Source: Streptomyces violaceorubidus (GTDB lineage: Bacteria > Actinomycetota > Actinomycetes > Streptomycetales > Streptomycetaceae). From it: a stretch of 64,000 bases of DNA. The translations under genes were made by a program, and so were the position numbers. Positions 16,125-23,826 of the stretch are shown here, piece after piece (positions within the stretch are counted from its first letter, which is position 1; each line of letters starts with the position of its first letter). The DNA is taken from the NCBI RefSeq assembly GCF_000717995.1, contig NZ_JODM01000002.1, positions 372,001 through 436,000 of the forward strand, read 5' to 3'. The notes under the pieces were generated by a model. The model was not told the DNA's origin, did no database searches, and saw only the letters and a list, made by a program, of their open reading frames with translations.

Positions 16125-17768
16125 ATGGCAGGCAGTACCCACACCGTGACGAATCAGGCGCCGCCGCTGAGCGGTTACGACGTCTTCACCTCCGACCGGG
16201 TCCTGACGGAGGCGGTCGGGCGGCATCTGGCGGCGGGGCCGCGCGAGGAGGCACTCGCCGAGCTGTCGGGGCTCGGCCGGAGCTGCGGGTCCTTCCAGAC
16301 CCAGGAGTGGGGCGCACAGGCCGACGGCAACCCGCCGGTCCTGCGCACCCACGACCGCTACGGCCACCGCGTCGACGAGGTCGACTTCCACCCGGCCTGG
16401 CACCGGCTGCTCGGCAAGGGCGTCTCGGCGGGCCTGACCGACGCCCGGTCGCGGCCGGGCGGACACGTGCGGCGCGCGGCGGCGTTCCTGATGTGGACCC
16501 AGGTGGAGGCGGGCAACTGCTGTCCGCTGTCGATGACCCACGCGGCGGTGCCGGCCCTGCGCGCCGACCCCGAGCTGGCCGCGGAGTGGGAGCCCCGGCT
16601 GACGTCCCGGGTCTACGACCGTGAGCTGCGGCCGGCCCACCTGAAGGCCGGGGTGCTCTTCGGGATGGGCATGACGGAGAAGCAGGGCGGCAGCGACGTA
16701 CGGGCGAACACCACGTCGGCACGGCCGCTGGCCGAGGACGGGGCGTACGAGCTGACCGGGCACAAGTGGTTCTGCTCGGCGCCGATGTCGGACGGCTTCC
16801 TGGTGCTGGCGCGGGCTCCCGGGGGGCTGACCTGCTTCCTGGTGCCGCGCGTGCTGGCGGACGGCACCCGCAACGTGTTCCTGATCCAGCGGCTCAAGAA
16901 CAAGCTGGGCAACCGGTCCAACGCCTCCGCCGAGGTCGAGTTCGCCGGGACCTGGGCGCGCCGGGTCGGCGCCGAGGGGCGCGGGGTGGCCACCGTCATC
17001 GGCATGGTGGCGGCGACCCGGCTGGACTGCGTGCTGGGCTCGGCGGGCCTGATGCGGCAGGCGGTGGCCCAGGCGGTGCACCACTGCGCGCACCGGGAGG
17101 CCTTCGGCGCGAAGCTGGTCGACCAGCCGCTGATGCGCAACGTCCTCGCGGACCTCGCGGTCGAGTCGGAGGCGGCCACGACGCTCGGACTGCGGCTCGC
17201 GGCGGCCGGCGACGCCGCCGAGGGCGGTGACGAGCGGGAGCGGGCGCTGCTGCGGCTGGCGGTCCCGGCGGCCAAGTACTGGGTGACCAAGCGGTGTGCG
17301 CCGGTGGTGGTGGAGGCGGCCGAGTGCCTGGGCGGCAACGGGTACGTCGAGGAGTCCGGCCTGCCCCGGCTGGTGCGCGAGTCGCCGCTGAACTCGGTCT
17401 GGGAGGGCGCCGGGAACGTGCAGGCGCTGGACGTGCTGCGGGCGCTGGGGCGCGAACCGGCGGCGCTGGACGCGTATCTGACGGAGGTGGGCGCGGCGCG
17501 CGGGGCCGATCACCGGCTGGACGCGGCGATCGGGGACCTGCTGACGGACCTGGCCGACCTCGCGTCCGCCGAGGGGCGGGCCCGGCTGCTGGCGGAGCGG
17601 CTGGCGCTGGTGCTGCAGGGCGCGCTGCTGGTGCGGTACGCGCCGCCGGAGGTCGCCGACGCGTTCTGCGCCTCCCGGCTGGGCGGCGACGGGGGCGCGG
17701 CCTTCGGTACCCTGCCGCCGACGCTGGACCTGGCGTCGGTGGTGGAGCGGGCCCGCCCGGTGTCCTGA
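16125..17768 (+). CDS. aidB: AidB-type acyl-CoA-dehydrogenase-family flavoprotein
   Basis: A 547-residue acyl-CoA dehydrogenase homologue of the AidB branch, recognised by the opening VTNQAPPLSGYDVFTSDRVL, then MTHAAVPALRADPEL, GMGMTEKQGGSDVRANTT, LTGHKWFCSAPMSDGFLVLAR, AYSNR-like LGNRSNASAEVEF, the FAD-facing HREAFGAKLVDQPLMRNVLADLAVE region and ECLGGNGYVEESGLPRLVRESPLNSVWEG. E. coli AidB binds DNA, protects it from alkylation and has weak dehydrogenase activity. Length is normal. ATG chosen because the protein then starts just before the conserved NQAPPL; a GTG eight codons later is an alternative. No alkylation-repair operon surrounds it. Confidence 0.88.
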   Translation: MAGSTHTVTNQAPPLSGYDVFTSDRVLTEAVGRHLAAGPREEALAELSGLGRSCGSFQTQEWGAQADGNPPVLRTHDRYGHRVDEVDFHPAWHRLLGKGVSAGLTDARSRPGGHVRRAAAFLMWTQVEAGNCCPLSMTHAAVPALRADPELAAEWEPRLTSRVYDRELRPAHLKAGVLFGMGMTEKQGGSDVRANTTSARPLAEDGAYELTGHKWFCSAPMSDGFLVLARAPGGLTCFLVPRVLADGTRNVFLIQRLKNKLGNRSNASAEVEFAGTWARRVGAEGRGVATVIGMVAATRLDCVLGSAGLMRQAVAQAVHHCAHREAFGAKLVDQPLMRNVLADLAVESEAATTLGLRLAAAGDAAEGGDERERALLRLAVPAAKYWVTKRCAPVVVEAAECLGGNGYVEESGLPRLVRESPLNSVWEGAGNVQALDVLRALGREPAALDAYLTEVGAARGADHRLDAAIGDLLTDLADLASAEGRARLLAERLALVLQGALLVRYAPPEVADAFCASRLGGDGGAAFGTLPPTLDLASVVERARPVS

Positions 17769-17783
17769 GCGGCGCCGCGTGGC

Positions 17784-17821
17784 GCGGGGGTGGTGCTGCG
17801 CCGACACGGCACCACCCCCGC
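17784..17821. terminator. Strong hairpin after the aidB-type gene
   Basis: Thirteen-base perfect arms (GCGGGGGTGGTGC / GCACCACCCCCGC) around a 12-base loop, starting 15 bases after the aidB stop. No T-run follows, as is usual in Streptomyces, but position and strength fit transcription termination. Confidence 0.7.
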
Positions 17822-17901
17822 CACACGGGCCTGTTCAGGCCGCGTACGCCGCTCGGGACGGCGTGGTTCAAGTTTGGACACCCGCGAAGCCGTCCACCAG
17901 G

Positions 17902-17962
17902 GTTGCAGGGGGTTGCAACTTGCGGTCGGCTGTGCGCGGACCGTGCCCACGGGGCGTGGGCA
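17902..17962. promoter_or_regulatory. Palindromic sites upstream of the GAF regulator
   Basis: A 19-base perfect palindrome with a 3-base centre (TGCCCACG-GGG-CGTGGGCA, 17944-17962) lies about 48 bases before the regulator's GTG. Just upstream is GTTGCAGGGGGTTGCAAC (17902-17919), combining a direct GTTGCA repeat with an 8-base GTTGCAAC palindrome. These look like operators, possibly for autoregulation by the GAF/HTH protein; that assignment is inference. Confidence 0.5.
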
Positions 17963-18010
17963 ACCGGTCAGTATGAGACGAACATTCGGCTTCCGGAAGG
18001 ACGAGGTCCC

Positions 18011-19300
18011 GTGGCGCTCTCGCCCATGGACGTGATGCGGTTCGCCGCCGTCGACACGGCAGGCGCGGCCCGGATGCTCAGCGAGGTCCGCTCCGCGAGA
18101 CTCTCGGGCGGGCGGGCCCCGGTGGCACCGCGTCCGGTGATCGAGCAGTCCTGGGACCGGATGCTGCGCAGCGGCGTCGACCCGGAGCACGACTTCCGCT
18201 CCGGGCTGCTGTCCCCGGAGGAGATCCGCCGGCGGCGCGAGGCCTCCGAGCTGCGGCATGTGCTGCCGGTACTGCGGGAGGCACTGCTGTCGGTCGCGGA
18301 CGTGGCCCACCACATCATGGTGGTCGCGGACGAGGACGGCCGGGTGCTGTGGCGGGAGGGCAGCGCGCGGGTGCTGCGCCGGGCCGACGGGCTCGGCTTC
18401 GAACTCGGGGCGGACTGGCGGGAGGAGGTGGTCGGCACCAACGGGCTGGGGACACCGGCGGTCACCCGGCGGCCCGTACAGGTCTTCGCCTCCGAGCACT
18501 TCGTGCGGTCCCAGGCGACCTGGACCTGTGCCGGGGCCCCGATCACCGACCCGCGCAGCGGGCGGCTGCTCGGTGTGGTCGACGTCAGCGGGCCGCTGGA
18601 GACGATGCACCCGGCGACGCTGGCGTGGGTGGACTCGGTGGCCAAGCTGGCCGAGGCCCGGCTCAGGGAGCTGCACACGCGGTCGCTGGAGCGGTTGCGG
18701 GCGGTGGCGGCGCCGGTGCTGGCCCGGGTCGGCGGGCGGGCGCTGGTGGCGGACCGGGACGGCTGGACGGCGGCGGTGACGGGGATGCCGTTCCTGGACC
18801 GGGTGGTGCTGCCCAAGTCGCCGGAGGCGGGGACGCGGTGGCTGCCGGCGTTCGGGGCGTGCACGGTGGAGCCGCTGGCCGAGGGCTGGCTGGTGCGGGC
18901 CGCGGCCGGGCCGGGGCCGCAGGGCGTCACCCGGATCGTGCTGGACCTCGGGCAGCCGCGCCGCTGGTCGGTGCGGGTGCTGGGCGGCGCGGAGGACTGG
19001 GCGCGGGAACTGAGCCCGCGGCACGCGGAGTTGCTGTACCTGCTGGCGGTGCACCGGGGTGGCCGCAGCGCCGCCGCGCTGGCCGAGGAGATGTTCGGCG
19101 ACCCGGCCCGCACGGTGACGGTACGGGCCGAGATGTCGCGGGTGCGGAGGTATCTCGGGGCGTACCTGGAACACCGGCCGTATCGTTTCTGCGAGGACGC
19201 GGAGATCGAACTCCTCCTCCCGACCGATCCCCGCGACCTCCTCCCCCACTCCACGGCACCGACGGTGACGGAGGGGCGGGCGTCGCTGGGCGTGCCGTGA
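18011..19300 (+). CDS. GAF-domain transcriptional regulator (AcoR-like, no AAA+ domain)
   Basis: A 429-residue regulator. The start contains the RPVIEQSWDRMLRSGVDPEHDF segment typical of AcoR-type activators. A GAF domain follows at about 85-220 (HHIMVVADEDGRVLWREG, GLGFELGADWREEVVGTNGLGTPAVTRRPVQVFASEHFV, CAGAPITDPRSGRLLGVVDVSGP). There is no sigma-54 AAA+ module. The C-terminus has a winged-helix-like block (LSPRHAELLYLLAVHRGGRSAAALAEEMFG, VRAEMSRVRRYLGAYL). In actinobacteria such proteins control aldehyde- or alcohol-dehydrogenase genes, but none is adjacent here. GTG start, supported by GGAAGGACGAGG. Ligand and targets unknown. Confidence 0.85.
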   Translation: MALSPMDVMRFAAVDTAGAARMLSEVRSARLSGGRAPVAPRPVIEQSWDRMLRSGVDPEHDFRSGLLSPEEIRRRREASELRHVLPVLREALLSVADVAHHIMVVADEDGRVLWREGSARVLRRADGLGFELGADWREEVVGTNGLGTPAVTRRPVQVFASEHFVRSQATWTCAGAPITDPRSGRLLGVVDVSGPLETMHPATLAWVDSVAKLAEARLRELHTRSLERLRAVAAPVLARVGGRALVADRDGWTAAVTGMPFLDRVVLPKSPEAGTRWLPAFGACTVEPLAEGWLVRAAAGPGPQGVTRIVLDLGQPRRWSVRVLGGAEDWARELSPRHAELLYLLAVHRGGRSAAALAEEMFGDPARTVTVRAEMSRVRRYLGAYLEHRPYRFCEDAEIELLLPTDPRDLLPHSTAPTVTEGRASLGVP

Positions 19301-19609
19301 CGGGACCCGCCCCCGGGGAGTGTTCCTCACCGCCTGCGGCGCCCCGCCGCCCGCCACCCGGCGCCCGGCTCCCGGCTCCCGGCTCCCGTCGCCCGTCGCA
19401 GGGGCGGCCCCGGCCGGGGTGAACGTCCCGCCGTGGGGCGGGATCGCGGCCCGGATGGTCGTGAAGGCGGGTTGATTTCGCAAATTTGCATCGTCTGCGT
19501 CCGCCGGGCCGTCCGTCTGTCGTAGCATCCTTGATGGACCGCCCCATCCGCTCCTCGGTCAACGCGACCACCGTCGAGCGCAGTTGGTCCGGGTGTCCGT
19601 GGAGGTTCT
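19301..19609. other. Intergenic region with heptamer repeats and an AT-rich palindrome
   Basis: The 309-base gap contains three tandem CCGGCTC heptamers at 19365-19385 and, in a short AT-rich island, a perfect 10-base palindrome GCAAATTTGC at 19480-19489. A TAGCAT hexamer at 19523-19528 could be the -10 of the downstream secreted-protein gene; no matching -35 at normal distance was found. No coding sequence is convincing here. Confidence 0.45.
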
Positions 19610-20923
19610 ATGAAGCAGCGCGGCAGACACCGCCGGCGCAGACGGGGCAGGGCGCTGCGCGCGGCCCTGACCGGTGCGGCGCTCGCCCTGACCGGCGCCG
19701 CCACGCTGATCAGCGCCTCCCAGGCCACGGTCGCCGACGACCCCGGCGCCCTCAAGCCCCTCACCTCCGCCGCCGAGACCGACGCGCTGCGCCTGTCCGA
19801 GCACCGGGTGCCGAAGGCCTGGCTCGACCGGCTCTCCGCCGCGATGGGCGACCCGGTGGGCGTCGACACCGTCCTCGCATCCGCCGACCACACCCTGCGC
19901 GACGCCGCCGACTGCACGGCCGGGGAGCGCGAGGCGCTGCCGGTCTCCCCCGCCGCCACCCGCGCCTACTGCTGGGACGAGGCCGACACCGACGGCTGGC
20001 TCCCCGGTGCGGTCACCACCTCCGGGGACGCCGACGGGGACGGCCGCTGGGGCACCCACCGCGTCATCCTCTCCGCCTGGTCCCGCGACGACGGCACCCC
20101 CCAGGGCGGCCTCGCCCGGGTCTCCTTCGTCGACGCCGACGACCCCGGCCGGCTCGGCTACACCTCGGCACTCCTCGCCGTCCCGGTCGACGGCGGCCAC
20201 GACTACCGGGGGCTCGCCTCCCCCGTCACCGGAATGGTCTGGTACCAGGACAAATTGCTGGTCACCACCGCCGCCGGGGACCGCGACGCGCTGTACGTGT
20301 ACGACGTGGACCGGGTGCAGCGCGCCACCACCGCCGCGGACGCCGTCGGGCGGGTGCCCGGCGGCTGGGCGGCGGGCGGCTACCGCTACGTGCTGCCCGC
20401 CGTCGCCACGTACCGGCTCCCCGACAGCGACACCGCGGCCCGCCCCGGCGCGATCTCCCTGGACCGCGGCACCGCCCCCGACAGCCTGGTGGCCACCGAG
20501 CACGTGAGCGCGGACGGCGACCGGCCCACCCGGCTGTGGCGCTACCCGCTGCGCACGGCCACGGACCCCGACCGCACCGGACTGCCCGTCACGGACTCCT
20601 CCGGCCATGTGAACGCGGTCGAGGCGTACGAGACCGGGGCGGCCGAGGTCGGCGGCGTGCTCTCGTACCGGCCGCCCGGCGCGACCCGCTCCGAGTGGTA
20701 TCTGGGACGCGCGGCCGGCGGACAGGACGGACGCGGGACCCTGTGGCGCCAGGACACGGAGGGCGCCCGGGCCGCGGAGTGCGGGGCGGACCGGTCGCAG
20801 CAGTGCTGGAGCGGCCGGGCGGGCTCGATGTCGTACTGGGCGCGGACCGGCGAGGTCTGGTCCCAGTCGGGCCGCATGCTGTTCGCGCTGCCGCTGGCGT
20901 CGATCGAGGACGCGCTCGACTGA
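19610..20923 (+). CDS. Secreted protein of unknown function (possible beta-propeller)
   Basis: A 437-residue protein with a basic start (MKQRGRHRRRRRGR) and a hydrophobic signal core (ALTGAALALTGAATLISASQA), cleaved near residue 41. The mature part is rich in beta-strand repeats such as GMVWYQDKLLVTTAAGDRDALYVYDVDRV, a DADGDGRW loop that resembles a calcium site, and CWDEAD and ECGADRSQQCWSG cysteines that could pair outside the cell. I recognise it only as a conserved Streptomyces secreted protein, not by function. ATG with GGAGG close upstream (in GTGGAGGTTCT). Monocistronic. Confidence 0.8.
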   Translation: MKQRGRHRRRRRGRALRAALTGAALALTGAATLISASQATVADDPGALKPLTSAAETDALRLSEHRVPKAWLDRLSAAMGDPVGVDTVLASADHTLRDAADCTAGEREALPVSPAATRAYCWDEADTDGWLPGAVTTSGDADGDGRWGTHRVILSAWSRDDGTPQGGLARVSFVDADDPGRLGYTSALLAVPVDGGHDYRGLASPVTGMVWYQDKLLVTTAAGDRDALYVYDVDRVQRATTAADAVGRVPGGWAAGGYRYVLPAVATYRLPDSDTAARPGAISLDRGTAPDSLVATEHVSADGDRPTRLWRYPLRTATDPDRTGLPVTDSSGHVNAVEAYETGAAEVGGVLSYRPPGATRSEWYLGRAAGGQDGRGTLWRQDTEGARAAECGADRSQQCWSGRAGSMSYWARTGEVWSQSGRMLFALPLASIEDALD

Positions 20924-20995
20924 CCGCCCGGTCGGCCCCGCACCGCCCCGGGCGGGGATCGACAGATCCGCGGAGCGGATGATTCCCTGACCGGC

Positions 20996-21568
20996 ATGAC
21001 CAACATCGCCGTGACCACGTGGTCCCTGGAGCAGACGGCGCCCACCGATCTGCTGCCGGCCGCCGCGCCGGAGGGGGACGTCCGGATCGTCCGCGCCGAG
21101 GTGCCCTCCCCCGAGTTCAGCCGCTTCCTGTACGCCTCGGTGGGCGGCGACATCCACTGGACGGACCGGCTCGGCTGGAGCCACGCGCGGTGGCGGGAAC
21201 ACCTGGAGCGGCCGGGTGTGGAGACCTGGGTCGCCCACGACCGGGGCACGCCCGCCGGATTCGTGGAGCTGACGCCCGGCGACGACGGGGTCGTGGAGAT
21301 CGAGTACTTCGGCCTGATCCCGGCCTTCCGCGGTCGGCGCATCGGCGGCCACCTCCTCTCCCACGGCACCGCCCGGGCGTGGGACCTGGCGGAGCGCTGG
21401 CCGGGGCTGGCCACCACCAAGCGGGTGTGGCTGCACACGTGCAGCAAGGACGGCGAGCACGCCATGGCCAACTACCAGCGTCGCGGCTTCCGCCTGTTCG
21501 ACACCAAGGTGGAGGAGGAGGCGGACGTCGCCACTCCGGGGCCGTGGCCCGGGGCTTTCCCCGCCTGA
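20996..21568 (+). CDS. GNAT-family N-acetyltransferase
   Basis: A 190-residue acyltransferase. The acetyl-CoA binding core is visible as GFVELTPGDDGVVEIEYFGLIPAFRGRRIGGHLL, where the (R/Q)xxGx(G/A)-type loop is FRGRRIGGHL, and a later MANYQRRGFRLF beta-bulge and Tyr-Arg region. It acetylates an amino group of an unknown small molecule or protein. It starts 72 bases after the secreted-protein stop and ends about 60 bases before a large palindrome upstream of the sulfate operon. No link to either neighbour is evident. Confidence 0.85.
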   Translation: MTNIAVTTWSLEQTAPTDLLPAAAPEGDVRIVRAEVPSPEFSRFLYASVGGDIHWTDRLGWSHARWREHLERPGVETWVAHDRGTPAGFVELTPGDDGVVEIEYFGLIPAFRGRRIGGHLLSHGTARAWDLAERWPGLATTKRVWLHTCSKDGEHAMANYQRRGFRLFDTKVEEEADVATPGPWPGAFPA

Positions 21569-21630
21569 ACTGCGCCGACACATCTGTTTTCGGCCCTCCG
21601 AGCACCCTGGGCACCGCCGTGTGACCAACG

Positions 21631-21663
21631 ACACCCTTGTCTCACTTCACGAGACTAGGGTGT
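21631..21663. promoter_or_regulatory. 33-base interrupted palindrome upstream of the sulfate operon
   Basis: ACACCCT-T-GTCTC, a 7-base centre, then GAGAC-T-AGGGTGT: two 13-base arms identical except for one opposed T/T. It sits 60 bases after the acetyltransferase stop and about 290 bases before the sulfite reductase start, followed by an AT-rich stretch (CACATTTTGGATTAAG). It could be an operator for a cysteine-metabolism repressor or a terminator; no strong poly-T follows it. Confidence 0.55.
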
Positions 21664-21952
21664 CCACATTTTGGATTAAGCTGGACCAGCAACAGATCGC
21701 CGTGCCACGCTTCCGTCATGTCTGGAACTGGAATTGCCTTGGTGAGTCGGCGGCACGTCGACCTCGGCCGCATGTCCAGCGCCATCTGTCCGGGCCGCTG
21801 AGAGCACCCTCCAGCACCTTCGGATTCCCCGCATTTCCCTCGCGCCCGCGCAATGACGCGCACGCATGCCTCCTGTACCCCCACGTAGTGCCATGCGCCA
21901 TGCGCGCAGGTCAGAGCCGCATTTCGCCTGTCTTTCAAAGGACGTGTCCACC
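21664..21952. other. Long untranslated leader of the sulfate-assimilation operon
   Basis: About 290 bases precede the reductase ATG. An out-of-frame ORF beginning ATGCGCGCAGG overlaps the reductase start, and an in-frame upstream ATG would add about 23 residues; neither has a ribosome site. GCGC-rich small inverted repeats (for example GCGCCATGCGC) occur near 21895. A regulatory leader is plausible given the length, but I could not fit it to a known SAM riboswitch fold by eye. Confidence 0.35.
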
Positions 21953-23650
21953 ATGGCCGCCACCCCAGCCGACCCCGCCGCCGCGACCCCGCGCCGCAAG
22001 GTGAGCCGTCACCGCGGCGAGGGCCAGTGGGCGGCCGGGCACTTCACTCCGCTCAACGGCAACGAGCAGACCAAGAAGGACGACGACGGTCTCAACGTTC
22101 GGACACGTATTGAGACGATCTACTCCAAGCGCGGCTTCGACTCGATCGACCCGGGTGACCTGCGCGGCCGTATGCGCTGGTGGGGCCTGTACACCCAGCG
22201 CCGCCAGGGTATCGACGGCGGCAAGACGGCCGTGCTGGAGCCGGAGGAGCTGGACGACCGCTACTTCATGCTCCGCGTCCGCATCGACGGCGGCGCGCTG
22301 ACCACCGCTCAGCTGCGCGTCGTCGGTGAGATCTCGCAGGAGTTCGCGCGCGGCACGGCCGACATCACCGACCGGCAGAACGTCCAGTACCACTGGATCC
22401 GGATCGAGGACGTGCCGGAGATCTGGAACCGCCTGGAGGGCGTCGGCCTGTCCACGGTGACCGCCTGCGGCGACACCCCCCGCGTGATGATCGGCTCCCC
22501 CGTGGCGGGCATCGCCGAGGACGAGATCATCGACGGCACACCCGCGCTGGAGGAGATGAAGCGCCGGGTGCTGAACAACCCGGCGTACTCGAACCTCCCC
22601 CGCAAGTTCAAGACCGCGATCTCCGGGTCGCCGGTCCTCGACGTGGTGCACGAGATCAACGACGTGGCCTTCGTCGGCGTCGAGCACCCCGAGCACGGGC
22701 CGGGCTTCGACCTGTGGGTCGGCGGCGGCCTGTCCACCAACCCCAAGCTGGGTGTGCGGCTGAACGCCTGGGTGCCGATCGACGACGTGCCCGACGTCTA
22801 CGAGGGCGTCATCTCCATCTTCCGCGACTACGGCTACCGGCGGCTGCGCAACCGCGCCCGCCTGAAGTTCCTGGTCGCCGACTGGGGCGCGGAGAAGTTC
22901 CGCCAGGTGCTGGAGGACGAGTACCTGAAGCGGAAGCTGACCGACGGCCCGGCACCGGCCGAGCCCACCAGCCGCTGGCGCGACCACATCGGCGTGCACC
23001 GGCAGAAGGACGGGCGCTACTACGTCGGCTTCGCCCCGCGCGTGGGCCGCGTCGACGGCACGGTCCTGACCAAGGTCGCCGACCTCGCCGAGGCGCACGG
23101 CTCGGGCCGGGTGCGCACCACGGTCGAGCAGAAGATGATCGTCCTCGACGTCGAGGAGGCCCAGGTCGACTCGCTGGTCGAGTCCCTGGAGGCGCTGGAC
23201 CTCACCGCCAGGCCCTCCACCTTCCGGCGGGGCACCATGGCCTGCACCGGCATCGAGTTCTGCAAGCTCGCCATCGTCGAGACCAAGGCGCGCGGCGCCT
23301 CGCTCATCGACGAGCTGGAGCGCCGCCTCCCGGACTTCGACGAGCCCCTCACCATCAACCTCAACGGCTGCCCGAACGCCTGCGCCCGCATCCAGACCGC
23401 GGACATCGGCCTCAAGGGCCAGCTGATGCTCGACGAGCACGGTGAGCAGGTCGAGGGCTACCAGGTGCACCTGGGCGGCGCCCTCGGCCTGGACGCCGGC
23501 TTCGGACGCAAGGTGCGCGGCCTGAAGGTCACGGCCCAGGAGCTGCCGGACTACGTGGAGCGCGTGCTGAAGCGCTTCCAGGCCGAGCGCGAGGACGGCG
23601 AGCGCTTCGCCGCCTGGGCGGCCCGGGCCTCCGAGGAGGCCCTGTCGTGA
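21953..23650 (+). CDS. sir: Ferredoxin-dependent assimilatory sulfite reductase (siroheme, 4Fe-4S)
   Basis: A 565-residue reductase that takes sulfite to sulfide with six electrons from ferredoxin. Two nitrite/sulfite reductase ferredoxin-like half-domains alternate with siroheme-binding halves (FARGTADITDRQNVQYHWIRIEDVP, GGLSTNPKLGVRLN, RTTVEQKMIVLDV). The cluster cysteines are C431 and C437 (MACTGIEFCKLA) and C473 and C477 (NGCPNACAR). The YSKRGFD tyrosine and VTACGDTPR cysteine resemble the Tyr-Cys pair of mycobacterial NirA/SirA. AAAGGAC precedes the ATG. First gene of the sulfur run, coupled by GTGA to the next. The surrounding cys genes favour sulfite over nitrite as substrate. Confidence 0.93.
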   Translation: MAATPADPAAATPRRKVSRHRGEGQWAAGHFTPLNGNEQTKKDDDGLNVRTRIETIYSKRGFDSIDPGDLRGRMRWWGLYTQRRQGIDGGKTAVLEPEELDDRYFMLRVRIDGGALTTAQLRVVGEISQEFARGTADITDRQNVQYHWIRIEDVPEIWNRLEGVGLSTVTACGDTPRVMIGSPVAGIAEDEIIDGTPALEEMKRRVLNNPAYSNLPRKFKTAISGSPVLDVVHEINDVAFVGVEHPEHGPGFDLWVGGGLSTNPKLGVRLNAWVPIDDVPDVYEGVISIFRDYGYRRLRNRARLKFLVADWGAEKFRQVLEDEYLKRKLTDGPAPAEPTSRWRDHIGVHRQKDGRYYVGFAPRVGRVDGTVLTKVADLAEAHGSGRVRTTVEQKMIVLDVEEAQVDSLVESLEALDLTARPSTFRRGTMACTGIEFCKLAIVETKARGASLIDELERRLPDFDEPLTINLNGCPNACARIQTADIGLKGQLMLDEHGEQVEGYQVHLGGALGLDAGFGRKVRGLKVTAQELPDYVERVLKRFQAEREDGERFAAWAARASEEALS

Positions 23651-23826
23651 GCGAGCGCGCCGCGCCCTTCTACTGCCCCTACTGCGGCGACGAGGACCTG
23701 CGTCCGGGCGAGCAGGACCACGGCAGCTGGGAATGCGGGGCGTGCAACCGAGCCTTCCGGCTGAAGTTCCTCGGGCTGCTCGCCCGAGGTCTTCAGCCCG
23801 ACTCCACGGGAGGGGAACCGACATGA
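23647..23826 (+). CDS. Small zinc-ribbon-like protein embedded in the sulfate operon
   Basis: A 59-residue protein with two CxxC knuckles: YCPYCGDEDL near the start and ECGACNRAFRL in the middle, the pattern of a rubredoxin or zinc-ribbon fold. It starts with GTG overlapping the reductase stop (GTGA), and its own stop overlaps the cysH ATG (ATGA), so it is translationally coupled on both sides. Its position between sulfite reductase and APS reductase suggests an electron-transfer, metal or sulfide-handling partner of one of them. The hydrophobic RLKFLGLLARG end could contact a partner. No function is established to my knowledge; zinc versus iron binding is not decidable from sequence. Confidence 0.85.
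   Translation: MSERAAPFYCPYCGDEDLRPGEQDHGSWECGACNRAFRLKFLGLLARGLQPDSTGGEPT

Noticed and set aside
21866-21952. Upstream in-frame ATGs for sulfite reductase
   Set aside because: They would add His/Arg-rich residues with no ribosome site, whereas AAAGGAC precedes the chosen ATG.
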